Part shown: positions 23,758 through 35,190 of the stretch, in pieces
Layout: every line of letters begins with the position of its first letter
Position numbering within the stretch: position 1 is the stretch's first letter
Assembly: GCA_022813625.1 (NCBI GenBank)
Contig: JAKLMB010000025.1
Location: 248,001 to 312,000, forward strand
Length of the DNA: 64,000 nucleotides
Direction of reading: 5' to 3'
Source of the DNA: Aaosphaeria pasadenensis
Taxonomy: Eukaryota; Ascomycota; Dothideomycetes; Pleosporales
Notes under the pieces: model-generated
The model's input: only the letters and a program-made list of their open reading frames with translations
What the model was told of the DNA's origin: nothing
Database searches by the model: none
Position numbers and translations under genes: made by a program

Positions 23758-24929
23758 TCGCGACACGTGACGAATAGTGAATAGATAATAATAGCACCTA
23801 TATCATCCTATCATAAAAGCGAGTTGTTCCTTGTTCTAGGCCTACTTGTGTGGGGACTTGGATTAAAACACAATCACACGTACCTCGTTACTGACAGTGA
23901 CAGTGAAAACTATGGATACAATACGAACTTGTATCAATGCCCATTGTCACAACAAAGGAGCCCCCTTTCACGAACTCAGCCCATTCACTCCCCAAACAAA
24001 GATGATAATCATGGTGCGTCGATGATACACCCAATCACAGAAACGTCACAGCTTGCCAACGCGCGCAGGCCAATGATTCAATAACCACCACGCACAATGC
24101 TTTCCCTTCAAGCCCGAACATAACAAAACCACATCTATCCTACTTCTCCCCTCACACAACCCTTCGTACTTCACACTCAGTTCATACAGATACAGTTTTC
24201 ACGACCCAAAATCTCAACGATCTTCGAGAAAATGCCGGATAGCCCAGGAACAAACACAACGTACAAGAGGTACTTTCGCTGGCGCTGTTGCCATTGCTAT
24301 AAATACCACGCCGTGATCTCAAGACCTAGTCCGTATCCGCAGCTGGAGAGGACGTGCACGTTATGCGATCATCACGGGTGTCAGAGATGCAGTTGGCAGG
24401 AATTTCTCCTGGGGCTGTAGGACACGGAATCAAATCGCCGATGAGGGAGGAGGGAAAAGAATGCGACGGAAGGAGTATTGTGGTGTAGCAGGATAGACGA
24501 GGCTATTCAGGGATCACGCGTATGGGGAAAGACACTAGGCAGGGCATAGATACATCGATCAGGGCTGCCGAGAGGGATCGAGACATCATCTACCTACCTC
24601 CAGAGGCCTATCGACAGAGTCAAATATCTACCTTTCCTAATTATCCACCGATTGCGGGTCGTGCCTGTGATGCTCCCTACTACAGAGGCGTCTATACGCG
24701 ACAGTATCAACTGCTGAAATGCGACCGTTTAAAATGTTACATTGCGACTTTAGCTATTAACGCTATATTAAACTATGATTGTTCGTATCTAAATGAAATG
24801 ACATTGAGGTCTTCACCTCCTGAAGTTGCGCGCTTTTGTTGGTGTATGCCTGATGGAGAGGAATAGTCTCGTGCATTTACAAATGATGTGATGAAGAGGA
24901 AAGTGTAGGTCTGGGGAGGAGCCTCTATT
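23758..24929. other. Intergenic with repeat family 1 copy B
   Basis: No supported gene. The 114-codon plus-strand frame at 24522-24866 overlaps the repeat copy and is probably fortuitous. The remainder shows nothing distinctive. Confidence 0.5.
24474..24633 (+). repeat. Dispersed repeat family 1, copy B
   Basis: The best-preserved copy. It matches the reverse complement of 58400-58543 at roughly 80 percent by eye over about 150 bp, sharing ATTGTGGTGTAGC, GCTATTC, GGGCAGGGC and the 20-base block CATCTACCTACCTCCAGAGG. It also matches copies A and D. Similarity to copy A appears to run on to about 24720. Confidence 0.6.
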
Positions 24930-26996
24930 TCAGACATTTTGAACCTGCAAAATCTTGAGATTTTCATGCATCTTGGGCTGTCTCTGCTCATCCCATTCTG
25001 CGTCAGTGACAACCTTCATTGGCATACTGGCTCCGGTGATGGGATCGCGACTCATAGCGATCTCAACCATTTGCTTATTGATCTTGACTACGAGTCTCGG
25101 GACGTCCTTGCCGGCATGGAGCTCCTGCATCCATTGGAGTAGGTCCTCTGGGATATGCCCGCCTTCGAGAATCTCGCAAGCGAACGCGAACAAAGGCATT
25201 GTTACTATATCGGCACGCCACAGTGTATGGATCTTGTTGCTTTCACGGACAATGTGGTCCTGCGCCGTTTCATAAAGCTTGATGTCTGCTTGGATTTGGT
25301 CATGCTCGGGTGAGCCTTGGTCGTGGAAAAGCTGTAGGATTCTCAGTCGCCGAAGTTTTCGGTACCACGCTCCGATAGAGGTTTGCATTGGAGTAAGGAT
25401 GCGAAGCGGGACTAGGTGAAGTGTCGAAGATATTGATAGGGCATATGGTACAGATCGAAGGACGTTGGATGCGGCAGCTATGTCTACGCGTTCTACAGTC
25501 TCCATGCTAGGTAAAGCGCTCGCTGCTGATTGCAAGGGAAATGAATCGTAGAGGGTGTAAGTAACGCCGCAGAGATAATTTTGAAGAGTCCAGAATCTGT
25601 TCAGCAGAATGACGCTTTCGACAGACTCGAAGTATAGTGTATCGTCAATGAACCCTTGGAGCTCCGGTCCTGGGGAAATGGGTAGCTTGGAAGTGACAGC
25701 CTGGTAGTATTCTTCCAAGAGAGTCGTAGGCATAATCTGCCAGAGCGATTCTATAGAGGAAACTGCTTTTGCAAGAGCCTCAACATCGTCCGGATCCCGT
25801 TTGGCATCCCGGACAAGCTTGATCATACGAGGAACTTGAATCAAGGAATGCATGAGAGTCATTGCAACTCGATATCGCAATGACTGTGTATGACTAGAGC
25901 CAGTTGGCGGAGAACGGGTGACGTTGAGGTAGAAATCGTTCTCAAATTTTGACTGCCGTCCCGAGAAGGCAGCCTCGGCAATCTCGTCCATGTATGTGTT
26001 GTCGATGAAGCTCCAGTAGTCTTCGTCGGCGATCTCCGGCGTTGACCTCGATTTCAATATCTCAGACAGTGCCATTGAATGAGTAGTATAGTTGACCCAA
26101 TTCTCGACCCCCATGAGAATTTCACCATTGAAGTGCATCTTGATCGCAAGGAGTATGTCGAACGGAACATTGCCCTTGACCTGAGCTAGACCGTCCCTTA
26201 GCGCCTTTAATGCCACTCCTTTAGACTGCCGTGCAATGCGCTGTTTCGAAAAAGATTGATCCGAGAAGAATGCGAAGCTATCAATGGCATACTTGACAGC
26301 AGTATCGAACGCTGGACTGCATCCAATCCTTGTTGGGATTGAATTCACCCATGTTCCGTGAATCAGAAAGGGGTTGCCTTGCGATTCCGGCCCTATCATC
26401 TTGATAAAACGCGTTGCAAGAGACATCTCGGGTGATGAAGGTCGAATCAAAGACAGGCCAGACGAAGGAGTAGAATTGCGAGACGATTCGCTGCTTGAAA
26501 GCCTCTGGAGTCCACCCTGCCTGCTGAGGACCCATGTTTCCGGTGACGTACCGTCAAGTTGATAGGCGGCGTCGACATCGCTCCTCTCTCCTTCCACGTC
26601 TGACGAAGAAATGGAGCTGGCCTGAGGAGTAAAGACTGCTGAGCTTTCGGAATCGCTGAGGGGTACTATGCGAGGCGCAACTTTCGCTTTACCGTGTCCG
26701 GAGTACTTGGTCGGAGTTTCCAGCACAAGTGCTGATGCTTTCCCGTATGTATACGTGCATGAGCGCTCTTTCTTCCGACATGCGCCGCATTTGGGTTTCT
26801 TCTCGTCACACTGCCAAAAGGATTATTAGAAATATTCGAGTCAATCAGTTAAGGCATCCGCGCAGTAAGGCTAGAGCAAATCCGCCCCATCTTAATTGGG
26901 TAGAAAGTGCGGCAGGGTTGCACATGGCCACAACGAATTGCCACCTACCTTGACCTTTCGAGCTCGACATGTGTCACACTTTCCAACTTGTGTCAT
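24930..26996 (-). CDS. Zn2Cys6 fungal transcription factor
   Basis: Two exons: 26996-26949 (16 codons) and 26810-24930, joined across a 138-nt intron that splits the zinc cluster; 642 residues. The joined N-terminus gives the binuclear cluster with cysteines at 7, 10, 17, 24, 27 and 34 (C-x2-C-x6-C-x6-C-x2-C-x6-C). It is followed by a basic patch, a Ser-rich disordered linker and a long all-helical region (about residues 130-600), typical of the C-terminal part of these regulators. I see no named middle-homology domain with certainty. A nuclear sequence-specific regulator is expected; its targets are unknown, though the adjacent esterase and siderophore transporter are candidates. The start MTQVGKCD was preferred to an upstream ATG because the cluster normally lies close to the N-terminus. 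Confidence 0.85.
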
Positions 26997-27387
26997 TGCA
27001 ATGCTGTGTGCAAGAAGGAAGCCTATCTTCACATAACTGTAGAATTGTAGAAGATGGGGGGGAAATGTGGATGCCTGGATGACGAAGCCAAGTTGCAATC
27101 AAAGGATCGGGCGGTGGCCCTAATAGGTTAGCGTAAGGACTAGTCACGTTATCTTGTTATCATTCACGCCAAGCAACATTCTCAGAGAATCATTCTTGGA
27201 TATCAATGATGATTCATGGGTTATTCAGACTAGGGTAGAAGAGAGATAGTTAGTGTTTTCCAACATGGAATCGTTGGTATGCCTCTAGTCAATGATGCAG
27301 TCGCATCGACGAAAACCAATTATTAGTCTCTCTTCTTGCAACTCATTGTGTAAATTACTTGCATGCTCAACAGTGCTTAGGCGACAA
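26997..27387. other. Intergenic
   Basis: Contains the promoter of the Zn2Cys6 gene (-) and the 3' end of the permease (-). No distinctive element was seen. Confidence 0.45.
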
Positions 27388-29103
27388 TTATCGCCCAAAA
27401 TACTTCAGTTCAAAATGACGCGTGATGGTATACGCAACGAATGCAAAGGCGAATCCCAACTCAAAGCCAACATCGCCTCCGAAGGGTGCCTCGCCTGCAT
27501 GCAGAGCAATCGGTCCCACGAACCAAACCTGCGACATGCCCATTACCATGCCCACAATTCCGCAACAGAACGCAAAGATTGCAGCAATCCCTGGGGGTAG
27601 CTTGCTTGGCTGGTCGTATAGCGATGGGTCATAAGCTGACATGGAGCGCTTATATAGGAAATGATCGGAGAATGCAATGCCTTCATAGATGGCGAGCCAA
27701 TACCCTTCAAAAACGGTCAGTAAAATAATTGTGAGCGGAGCTAACCAATTTTACTTACCAATGAAGTTCATAAAGTTCTCAAGCACTTCTTCAAATTCAG
27801 TATACGCGGGGATCGCGATCGCAATGTAAGCCGCCGTGCCGATCGTCGTCAGAACATAGCGGGGAATTCTTTGAGTCCATCTACCCAAAACCTGCAAGGT
27901 CAAACCGACAGAGTAGACATTGGGACAATTGTTCGCAATCGTGCTCAGCGCCAGAATGACAAGACAGAATTTGCCAAAGCCGCCAAGTGGAGGGAAGAGC
28001 ACGGCAGCAAGCAGCCCTCCGACTTTGGCGGACTCATATCCCTGCATGTACCTGTTATCGCCGTCGTTGATCGTAGTTGCGGTCATAATAGCGATGCCTA
28101 GGATCTGGGTGAAGAGCAAAGGGAACATGAGGCCTAGCCAGACAGCTCCAAAGATCTTGCGCCTGGACTGAGTCGCCGACTGGTAAACTGTATAGTCGGA
28201 AGCCATACAAGCCCAACCTGTTGCAAATCCATAGATTACACACCCGAAAGAAAGCACAGATCCAATTTCTGATAGACCAACTCCCATGGGGATATTGACA
28301 AAATCTCCAGAGTGTGCGAAGGTTCCGAGGATGATCAAGAAGACAATGAATGTCGGTATCCAGGACCAGTATTCGTACGCATGAACGACTTTGTAGCCGA
28401 AGAAGGTGATGATGAGCGTACATATGGCGATAATGATGATACCGGCATAACCTGGGACGTCGTTGTTGACAGCATGAATAAGTTCGCCCCCAACAATGGA
28501 GTTGACGCTGGACCAGCCAATACATGCAAGCATGTTGAAGAAGGCAACTATGATCGATGAGTTGCTGCACATGAGAAATATCTTTCAGAGATCACGTACT
28601 GATTTTCACGCCGTACCAGCCAAACCAGTATCGGGACAGGACAACCTGTCGAAGGCCAAACCTGGGACCAAAGGTCGAGAAGTAACACACTGGTGCTACG
28701 CCGAGAAGGTTGAAGAAGATGCATGTTAGAACGGCGTCAACGAAGCCAAGATAGAACAGCTTCTGCGCAAGCATGCCCAAAGCAAATGAGGAGACGACCA
28801 TATTGCAGGATAGCCACTAACAGAATTCATCAGTACTCGTTGATGCATTCGAATAATCATTGCGATGGTTACCATAGTGCCGACGTTCAATAACGAGGTG
28901 TCATTTCGCTCATCTTCGGGAACCCGTTCGATACCTCTCTGTTCGACGTGCAACTTCCCCGCAAGTCGTTGCAACCTAGCATATGTGCTGTTCCCATATT
29001 CAAAGGTGTATCCAGGGACAGCATGTCCGTCCTCTGGAAGAAAAGATCCCGACGTGACAGGGTTCTTCTCCACATCGCCGTGTCCCAGGCCGGTTGGTGA
29101 CAT
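27388..29103 (-). CDS. NCS1 purine-cytosine permease (FCY2-like)
   Basis: Four exons: 29103-28873, 28816-28600, 28547-27759 and 27704-27388; introns are 52-56 nt; 517 residues. The start is ATG 29103; the frame extends eight codons upstream but without an ATG. The order is a hydrophilic N-tail with a GIERV motif, then about twelve membrane helices. Family-typical stretches include STFGPRFGLRQVVLSRYWFG, the joined GVKIIAFFNMLACIGWSSVN across intron 2, and ANNCPNVYSVGLTLQ. These place it in the Fcy branch of NCS1, H+-coupled plasma-membrane importers of cytosine, adenine, guanine or hypoxanthine. Precise substrate cannot be read from the sequence. All splice junctions keep the frame. Confidence 0.88.
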
Positions 29104-29951
29104 GCTGCTTGAGGGATACGGCTCCACACCTTAAGTTTTCAGGTCTTGTGTGCAGACGAAAGCACAGAGGAGTACAAGAGATCGTTCGACAGGGCAAGCG
29201 GGGGCCTTTAAAGGTCCCATACGACCGGGACAAGGCTGAATGAAAGCCACATGGCGTCGAGCGTTGTAGTACAAATGCTGGATGTGCCCCCGTTTTTTGT
29301 AATAGTAAATTATCTTTCCACGCTACGAAGACGATCCGTCGGCTTTAGTTTGCGACTTGATAAGCTTGTTGAAGTTGTTAAGCTTTTTACCGCGATAGCT
29401 ATTCACGTTTGTAATCCACCCCAAAGTCGCTGGAACCAACATCGCAGTAAGAAAATCTCCGACATATTGGAGAATGAGATACTGATTGAAACGCAGTCAT
29501 ATTCCCATTATTTTGACCTTTGGAGAACTCCTTGAGGTCGATTGAATTGGACGCGTATTTCTATTGCCGTCACGTAAATCTTTTCGTATCAGTCGGTGGA
29601 GATAAGACGAGCGGCCAACCAATCATAACGACGAAACTCACGACGACACGAACCACCTAGCGCCATTAACAAGCCTTTGCCACATTACGCCCACTCCGTA
29701 TCTAAAATTCCTAAAAAGAGCTTGTCAGGGAAGCCGAGGGATAGCCGGAGGTCTCCTAGCCCAAGTTCTATATCTACGAGACAAGTTCTGCACTGATAAC
29801 CACAGAATTGCGTACTTCGACGTCTGAAGAGGAAGAAAGAGAGTTCATTCTTATAAAGATGACAACTAATATTATCAATTGATGTGTCGCTCTATGTTCA
29901 GATGGGTTGTTATGAGCGTAGCAACTCCTAAATACTTTATTGTACATTTGA
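29104..29951. other. Intergenic between permease and GH93 gene
   Basis: Holds the permease promoter, with a palindromic CCTTTAAAGG at about 29206-29215. No coding frame of interest was seen. Confidence 0.45.
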
Positions 29952-31079
29952 CTATAGCTTGCTAATGTCCATAACAGAAACGGTGATCTGGTTGGTGGTG
30001 CTGGGAGGAAGCTGGCCGCCGCCCATGATCAACAGCTTCGATTGGTCTTTGAGAACCCTCAAATGCCTCGTGTAGCTGCTTCCCTCGGGGGTGCTTACCT
30101 TCTTCCATGGCCCCTCTCCGAGTCCCTTATTGATATAGATATCGCCACTGGAGTGAGCGCTGACGATCAATGTGCCATTCTTTCCTCCAGCACTGCTCCA
30201 CACCACGTATGGTGATCCAGTGGGAATAGTTCCGTCAGAGGCCTTGAGCGAGATTCCAGTTGCAGCGCCGAACTTCTCGGGATCGGAGACGATCTTGTAG
30301 TAGACGGGGAACTGGTAGCTTGTGGTGATAGCTGGTCCGCCGCCGTACTCGTACGCCATGATGAATTTACCATTTGGCAACTTTGCAACAGTAGGCATTC
30401 CAGGACGGTCGGTATATGTGGGATATTTGACGTCGTCCACAACAGGACCCCAAGTCTTGCCGTCCGTGGTGGTCTGATGAACCATCTTCTGACCGTATGT
30501 GGCATTGTCGCGCTGGTCGGAGTAGTAGTTGATGAGCTTCTTCTTGTGGAGCATGAGGAACGGCTCCCAGACAGGAGTCAGGCCATTGTTGGGGACGGCG
30601 CGACCACCAGCAGCGACATGGGAGACGAACTTCCACGTGACTCCGCCGTCGCGGCTGGCATAAAGCTCAATCTGCGTCTGGCTGAGATCGGTGGGGATCG
30701 CACTTCCGGAAAGCAGAACCGTGCCGGCTGGGAACTCTCCGAATGCCTCTGGAAGGACGTAGAGGAATGGTTGGTACCGTAGGCCCCAGCCCTTGACCTG
30801 GTCTTCTACTTTGGAAATCTCTTTCCAAGTATAGCCATTGTCGCTAGAGCGGAAGATGGGGAACCACACAAGCGGTGGCTCTGGGCTATAGTTCTCCCAT
30901 GTAGCAAGCAAGTCTCCGTTAGGAAGCTGTGCTGTGCGAGCGTAGAGGACACGGGGGTCGTTGTAGTTCGAAGGGGGTGTATAGACCACCCTTCGAGAGA
31001 ATGTTGTCGGGGCAGACGATTGCGGGAGGGCAATTGTCAATGCCGGCAAAAGAGAGAGGAGACAACTAATGAGCTTCAT
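29952..31079 (-). CDS. Secreted GH93 exo-1,5-alpha-L-arabinanase
   Basis: Intronless, 375 residues. Residues 1-18 form a signal peptide ending ...TIALP, so the enzyme is extracellular. Three BNR/Asp-box-like turns (SSDNGYTW, SRDGGVTW, TTDGKTW) indicate a six-bladed propeller. Glutamates at 172 (PVWEPF) and 244 (MAYEYGG) are 72 residues apart, the same spacing as the catalytic Glu170/Glu242 that I recall for the Fusarium GH93 enzyme Arb93A. The expected reaction is release of arabinobiose from the non-reducing end of linear arabinan, part of plant-wall pectin breakdown. A TATAAAA box at about 31137-31143 lies about 60 bp upstream of the ATG on the gene's strand. A sialidase would be the alternative reading of the BNR turns but lacks the usual arginine triad pattern. 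Confidence 0.82.
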   Translation of the reverse strand: MKLISCLLSLLPALTIALPQSSAPTTFSRRVVYTPPSNYNDPRVLYARTAQLPNGDLLATWENYSPEPPLVWFPIFRSSDNGYTWKEISKVEDQVKGWGLRYQPFLYVLPEAFGEFPAGTVLLSGSAIPTDLSQTQIELYASRDGGVTWKFVSHVAAGGRAVPNNGLTPVWEPFLMLHKKKLINYYSDQRDNATYGQKMVHQTTTDGKTWGPVVDDVKYPTYTDRPGMPTVAKLPNGKFIMAYEYGGGPAITTSYQFPVYYKIVSDPEKFGAATGISLKASDGTIPTGSPYVVWSSAGGKNGTLIVSAHSSGDIYINKGLGEGPWKKVSTPEGSSYTRHLRVLKDQSKLLIMGGGQLPPSTTNQITVSVMDISKL

Positions 31080-32244
31080 TGTAGAGAACTGAAAGAGTCT
31101 GATGAGGCCTACAATCTGGACGATGGGAAGCTCGCATTTTATACCAGGCCATACGGACTACATCGTACATAGCAGCAAAAGACGAATCCCTGGTATGATT
31201 CTACAAATATCCAGGGACATCATCAAAAGGGCGAAGTAGCGTAATTCGGTAGACACGGCCATCTTGTAACAAGATTGGTAGACAGTAGGCGTAGCGAATC
31301 CCACGTCTTCATTCCCGAGACCGCTAGGACTGGGGTTATTGGGTTGGCATCGTGCTGTCGATCTGGATGGCGGGGAAATATAGCGTCGGAGGAATTAGAT
31401 TCATCATGAGAGCTGTTTTTTGCGGGGATTAGCAATAATAATGAGCCGAAGGTTCGAACGAAGCTCCCAATTCTGCCGGTTCAGGTCTGGCGTCCGTCCG
31501 CGCAATATAAGCGGCTCGGTGGACGACCACCCAAATGAGAATATTCACGTGGTAGACCGCCCATGGAACTATCCCCAGAATTCTGTTGCCCCGGAGAAGA
31601 GACGCAAAAGATGGGGATGATGATGTAGTCGGCCCGTTGCTGGTGTAATGGATGGGGCACCGAGGCCGAGATGATGGGACGGATTGGTGGAAACCACTAC
31701 ACACATATCCACAACAAAAGCCAGGCAAGTCCAGTCCAAGAAAGTTTTTTAAAAGCTGATGTTTCGTTTCTCTTTGCCTTTCCCAAGCTCCTAGCGGCCT
31801 CTTCTTAGTTGCATTTCGCCATGGCGTGTGTCAAGTCAAATCTGGTGGCGCTCAGGAAACCAGCCACGCCTTGGCTCTCCGAAGTCACGACAAGGCAGCA
31901 TGTTCATGCAACCCAAGCCGAAGCCTTGATACGATGTAAAAGCGATGGCCACCTGTTCGCAAGGAGACACAGTCGAGAGAAGACGAAGATGTTTGGCTCT
32001 TGAGGTGGGAACGAAGGATCCAGGCGCCCGCTCACCAGCAAGGTGAACCAATGATTGTGCTACGGAAATTTATTGCGCAGCAAACTCGCAAGCCTGTGGC
32101 AGTGTCCGCTGACCACCTGCGTCTCAATGAAATCCATAGCTGCAGCCTGATTTTTATATGTAGGATACACCTGCCTGCTGACTGCGCGCACTCAGGCATT
32201 GCACCTCATGCACCTTGGGGCGTCGACAAGCGTGGAGCGCAATC
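31080..32244. other. Intergenic, divergent promoters
   Basis: Between the GH93 gene (-) and the large membrane-anchored gene (+). Short frames on both strands show no recognisable domain. Nothing else was noted. Confidence 0.45.
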
Positions 32245-35190
32245 ATGGTGAGTTTTCCTCGTTCCAGAGACAGCCTTGCATATCGAACGATTGCCCCAAT
32301 TGCGAGGCTGGCATCTCTTTCTATGCAAGCTAGAAGCTGAGTCCGTATCTCAATAGGCACCCACTATAGCATCGCCGGTCGCGCGGCCTTACGCCGCAGA
32401 CCTGCACACACCCAAAGGTGTTACCGGTCTGCAGGTGAACGAACAAGGCCGATCGACACCGCTACCTCAGTACGAGAAAACGCAGTCTGTTCCGTTCAAT
32501 TTGACCCTTCAAGAAGACAAGAAGAACCCTGGGCAATTTCAATTGGTCGTCGATATCGACCCTGAAAGGCACCGCGGCCAAGCAGGCCAGACACAACCAG
32601 CTGCATCGAAGAAGCTCTTTACAAACCTACAGGCTTTTCCCAGTCTAGGATACGACGTCTCTTCGTTGTATCAAACTCAAAAGTCTAGTCCTCCGATGAG
32701 CCCTTTGAAGGAGACACAGGAATGGTCGGATCTGGACGCTTTACCACCCGATTTTCTCAAGAAAGTCGTACCAGACTGGGAGCTTACCTTCCAGCGAAAG
32801 GACTCGACTGCTTCCACGCAGTCGCGCAGGCTGGCGGATATAAAAGCCCGTATCAAAAAGAACGGAAAAGGATTCGTTGTTCGACTTCTCAAGGGTTCAA
32901 GTTCTGATACAAATGAGGTCGCAGAGGTCCACTTGGGCCAACCTACGCAAGAGCCTGTCGCGACGGTACACGAATTGGATTCATGCCCACAAATTGAGCT
33001 AGATGCAACTGAGGTCATCCGCGCAATACCACAAGCTATTGAGATCGGGTCATCTGGAGAAACAGGCCTGCGACGCCCATCTGCTCCCTTAAGCAGCAGC
33101 TCTTCCGTTCCAGAATGGTTGCGCACTACAACTTTCGATGTTCGACCTAGAAACTCTATAGCGGAAGAGTCATTCAGTGATGCAGAAACTCTTGCACAAG
33201 AGACACAGCCGTTTGGGTCATCGCTTGAGGATGATCAAACTGTTGTTGGCACAGCATCGGACTTCCCTACCAGGACTGCTTCCGTCTCCAGTATCGTCAA
33301 AACTCCTACCAGAGGGCTCTCTGTTGTTGGTCCAGTCAAACGAATAGGCAGGCATGAGCCGAAACGACTTGGAAGAAGACAACCCTCTTATCTCTCTCGA
33401 TCAGATGGTATGAAGTCTTGGCGTGCTTCACCAGACAGCTCTTCCAGCCCTCTGAGTCTAACTCACAAGAGAATCCCGACTTCTCTTAACAGCGTGCAAC
33501 AAGTCGAGGCAGTTCAAGATCCGGATTTACTTCATGACGGTAGTGCAACACCAAAGCAGTCACCTCGAAACAGTTCTACAACTCGCTTGAGGGTTAGGAC
33601 AGATGTTCCTCGAGCTAAGTCCGCAAATTCGTCGCCTGTCACCAAGCGGAAGAAATCACCGCGGCATCACAAGACTGCATCTTCTTCTTCTTCATTGGAT
33701 GTACCTGCTGCCCCAGAAGATACGCCATCACCAGTTTGGTCGGAAGTTTCTGGATCAGGGGAGCTTCGAGAAGCATTGGAACTTGCTTTCGGCACAGTGA
33801 GCTCCGAATTAGGCCAGCCTATACCCGATAATGCGCAGTCAAGCATTCCTAGAATTGAGGAACCGAGTGCTGAAAACCAAGTGGGCGAGATACCTATCTT
33901 GCCAGGAATCGAAATCCGAAGCCCGCCTCCGCCTCCTGTGAGCCCAGTGTCCACGTTTTGGGGTTTAGCTGTCAGCGCTTTGTCCGACCGGTTATTCGAA
34001 GGACTACATGCCATGCGATTGAGATACGGAAGCGAACCACCGGTTCCACCTAATCATTTGCGTGTAAGGTGGACTTGTGTAGGCGAAACCTCTCTTACAT
34101 CCTGAGATAATGCAATTAACAAACAGCTAGACTTGTGGCGAACTACTTTATGATGACTTCATCGAAAGGCGACCCGGTGCCGCTCGGGCGCTGGAGTTGT
34201 ATCTCAATCGCCCCCGTTCACACTCACCAGTGACCTCATCTGGCAGAACAAGTACCTCATCGACAGTTTCGTCACTCTTCAGCTCTGCAAGTCGTGCGTC
34301 GACATTGGCAACACCGATATCTACGTATGGAGGAGCTTCCTGGAGCAAGTCTGGCGACTCATCGAGGCTCAGTCCTACTCGGCTGCGTAGCAACAACCCT
34401 TTCAGTGTTCGCATTGGTAATCTCGTGGACGAACAGTGGCTCCTGACTTGCGCAAACGAGGGGCGATTTACGCCAAAGATTGTGCATCTCGACGTCAACC
34501 CGGTTAGAATCCGGAGTGACAAAGATTTGGCACTCGCACTAAGAGAACATTACGACCAGCTCAATCGTCGATGGACAAAGTGGGCGCGATTGCGCGGACT
34601 GACAACAATCGAATTTGTACAGGTACGTACCCCACATGAAAGCGGCTCCACGTCAGTGTCTGCACCAATTTCAATGCAGACGACAAGTCCCAAAAGGCCT
34701 ACGCAGTGCTGTTGTCTTGGAACCTAACGCTAACAATATCCAGTTCGAAGTCCACCGCAACAGGTTTGCTGACATCCGTGCATCGCCATCCATGCCCCCT
34801 AGGTCTTCATCATCGTCCCCGAAATCCCCATCGGAACATCCGTACGCCTTCGAGCCTATCGACCTCATGCCACCTGTAGGCTCAGCATACCTCCTCCATC
34901 TCTTCAAGCACCCAAACGACTACGACGGAGAACTCATAACCTACCTCCGCTCGCCCAAACGACGCGAAAGACTCGAATTCGGCATGGGTTGGGGTATCAA
35001 TCTCGTGGAGGGCTTCCTTGCACAGAAGGTCTGGCTTCTTCTCACTGTGGTCTTTGGGATTGGGAGCGCCATATTTGCGGTTTTGTACAGTATTGGTAGG
35101 GGGGATGTACAGGGTGCTTTTGGGGTTGCTGGCTGGTTTGTTACCCTGGCTGGGCTGTTGATGGGCGGGCTGCAGGCATGGCTGGAATAA
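32245..35190 (+). CDS. Large Ser/Pro-rich protein with C-terminal membrane anchor, unknown function
   Basis: I join 32245-32247 (ATG only), 32357-34078, 34131-34622 and 34744-35190; introns are 109, 52 and 121 nt; 887 residues. The frame upstream of residue 1 of exon 2 is closed by TAG at 32354, and no in-frame ATG exists in exon 2 near its start. The ATG at 32245 is followed at once by GTGAGT, with an AATAG acceptor at 32356. Residues 2 to about 530 are disordered and rich in Ser, Pro and Thr with basic patches. A conserved-looking core follows: RVRWTCTCGELLYDDF, a DE(Q)WLLTC segment and a HYDQLNRRWTKWARLRG helix. Near the C-terminus two hydrophobic helices (VWLLLTVVFGIGSAIFAVLY and VAGWFVTLAGLLMGGL) predict a membrane anchor. 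I recognise it as a Pezizomycotina-type hypothetical family but cannot name a function. Confidence 0.7.

Noticed and set aside
24522..24866. 114-codon plus-strand frame
   Set aside because: Overlaps repeat family 1 copy B; the other copies do not keep the frame open.
31195..31260. tRNA-like string (GCGTAATTCGGTAGACAC)
   Set aside because: Resembles a D-arm, but no anticodon stem, T-arm or acceptor stem pairing could be drawn.
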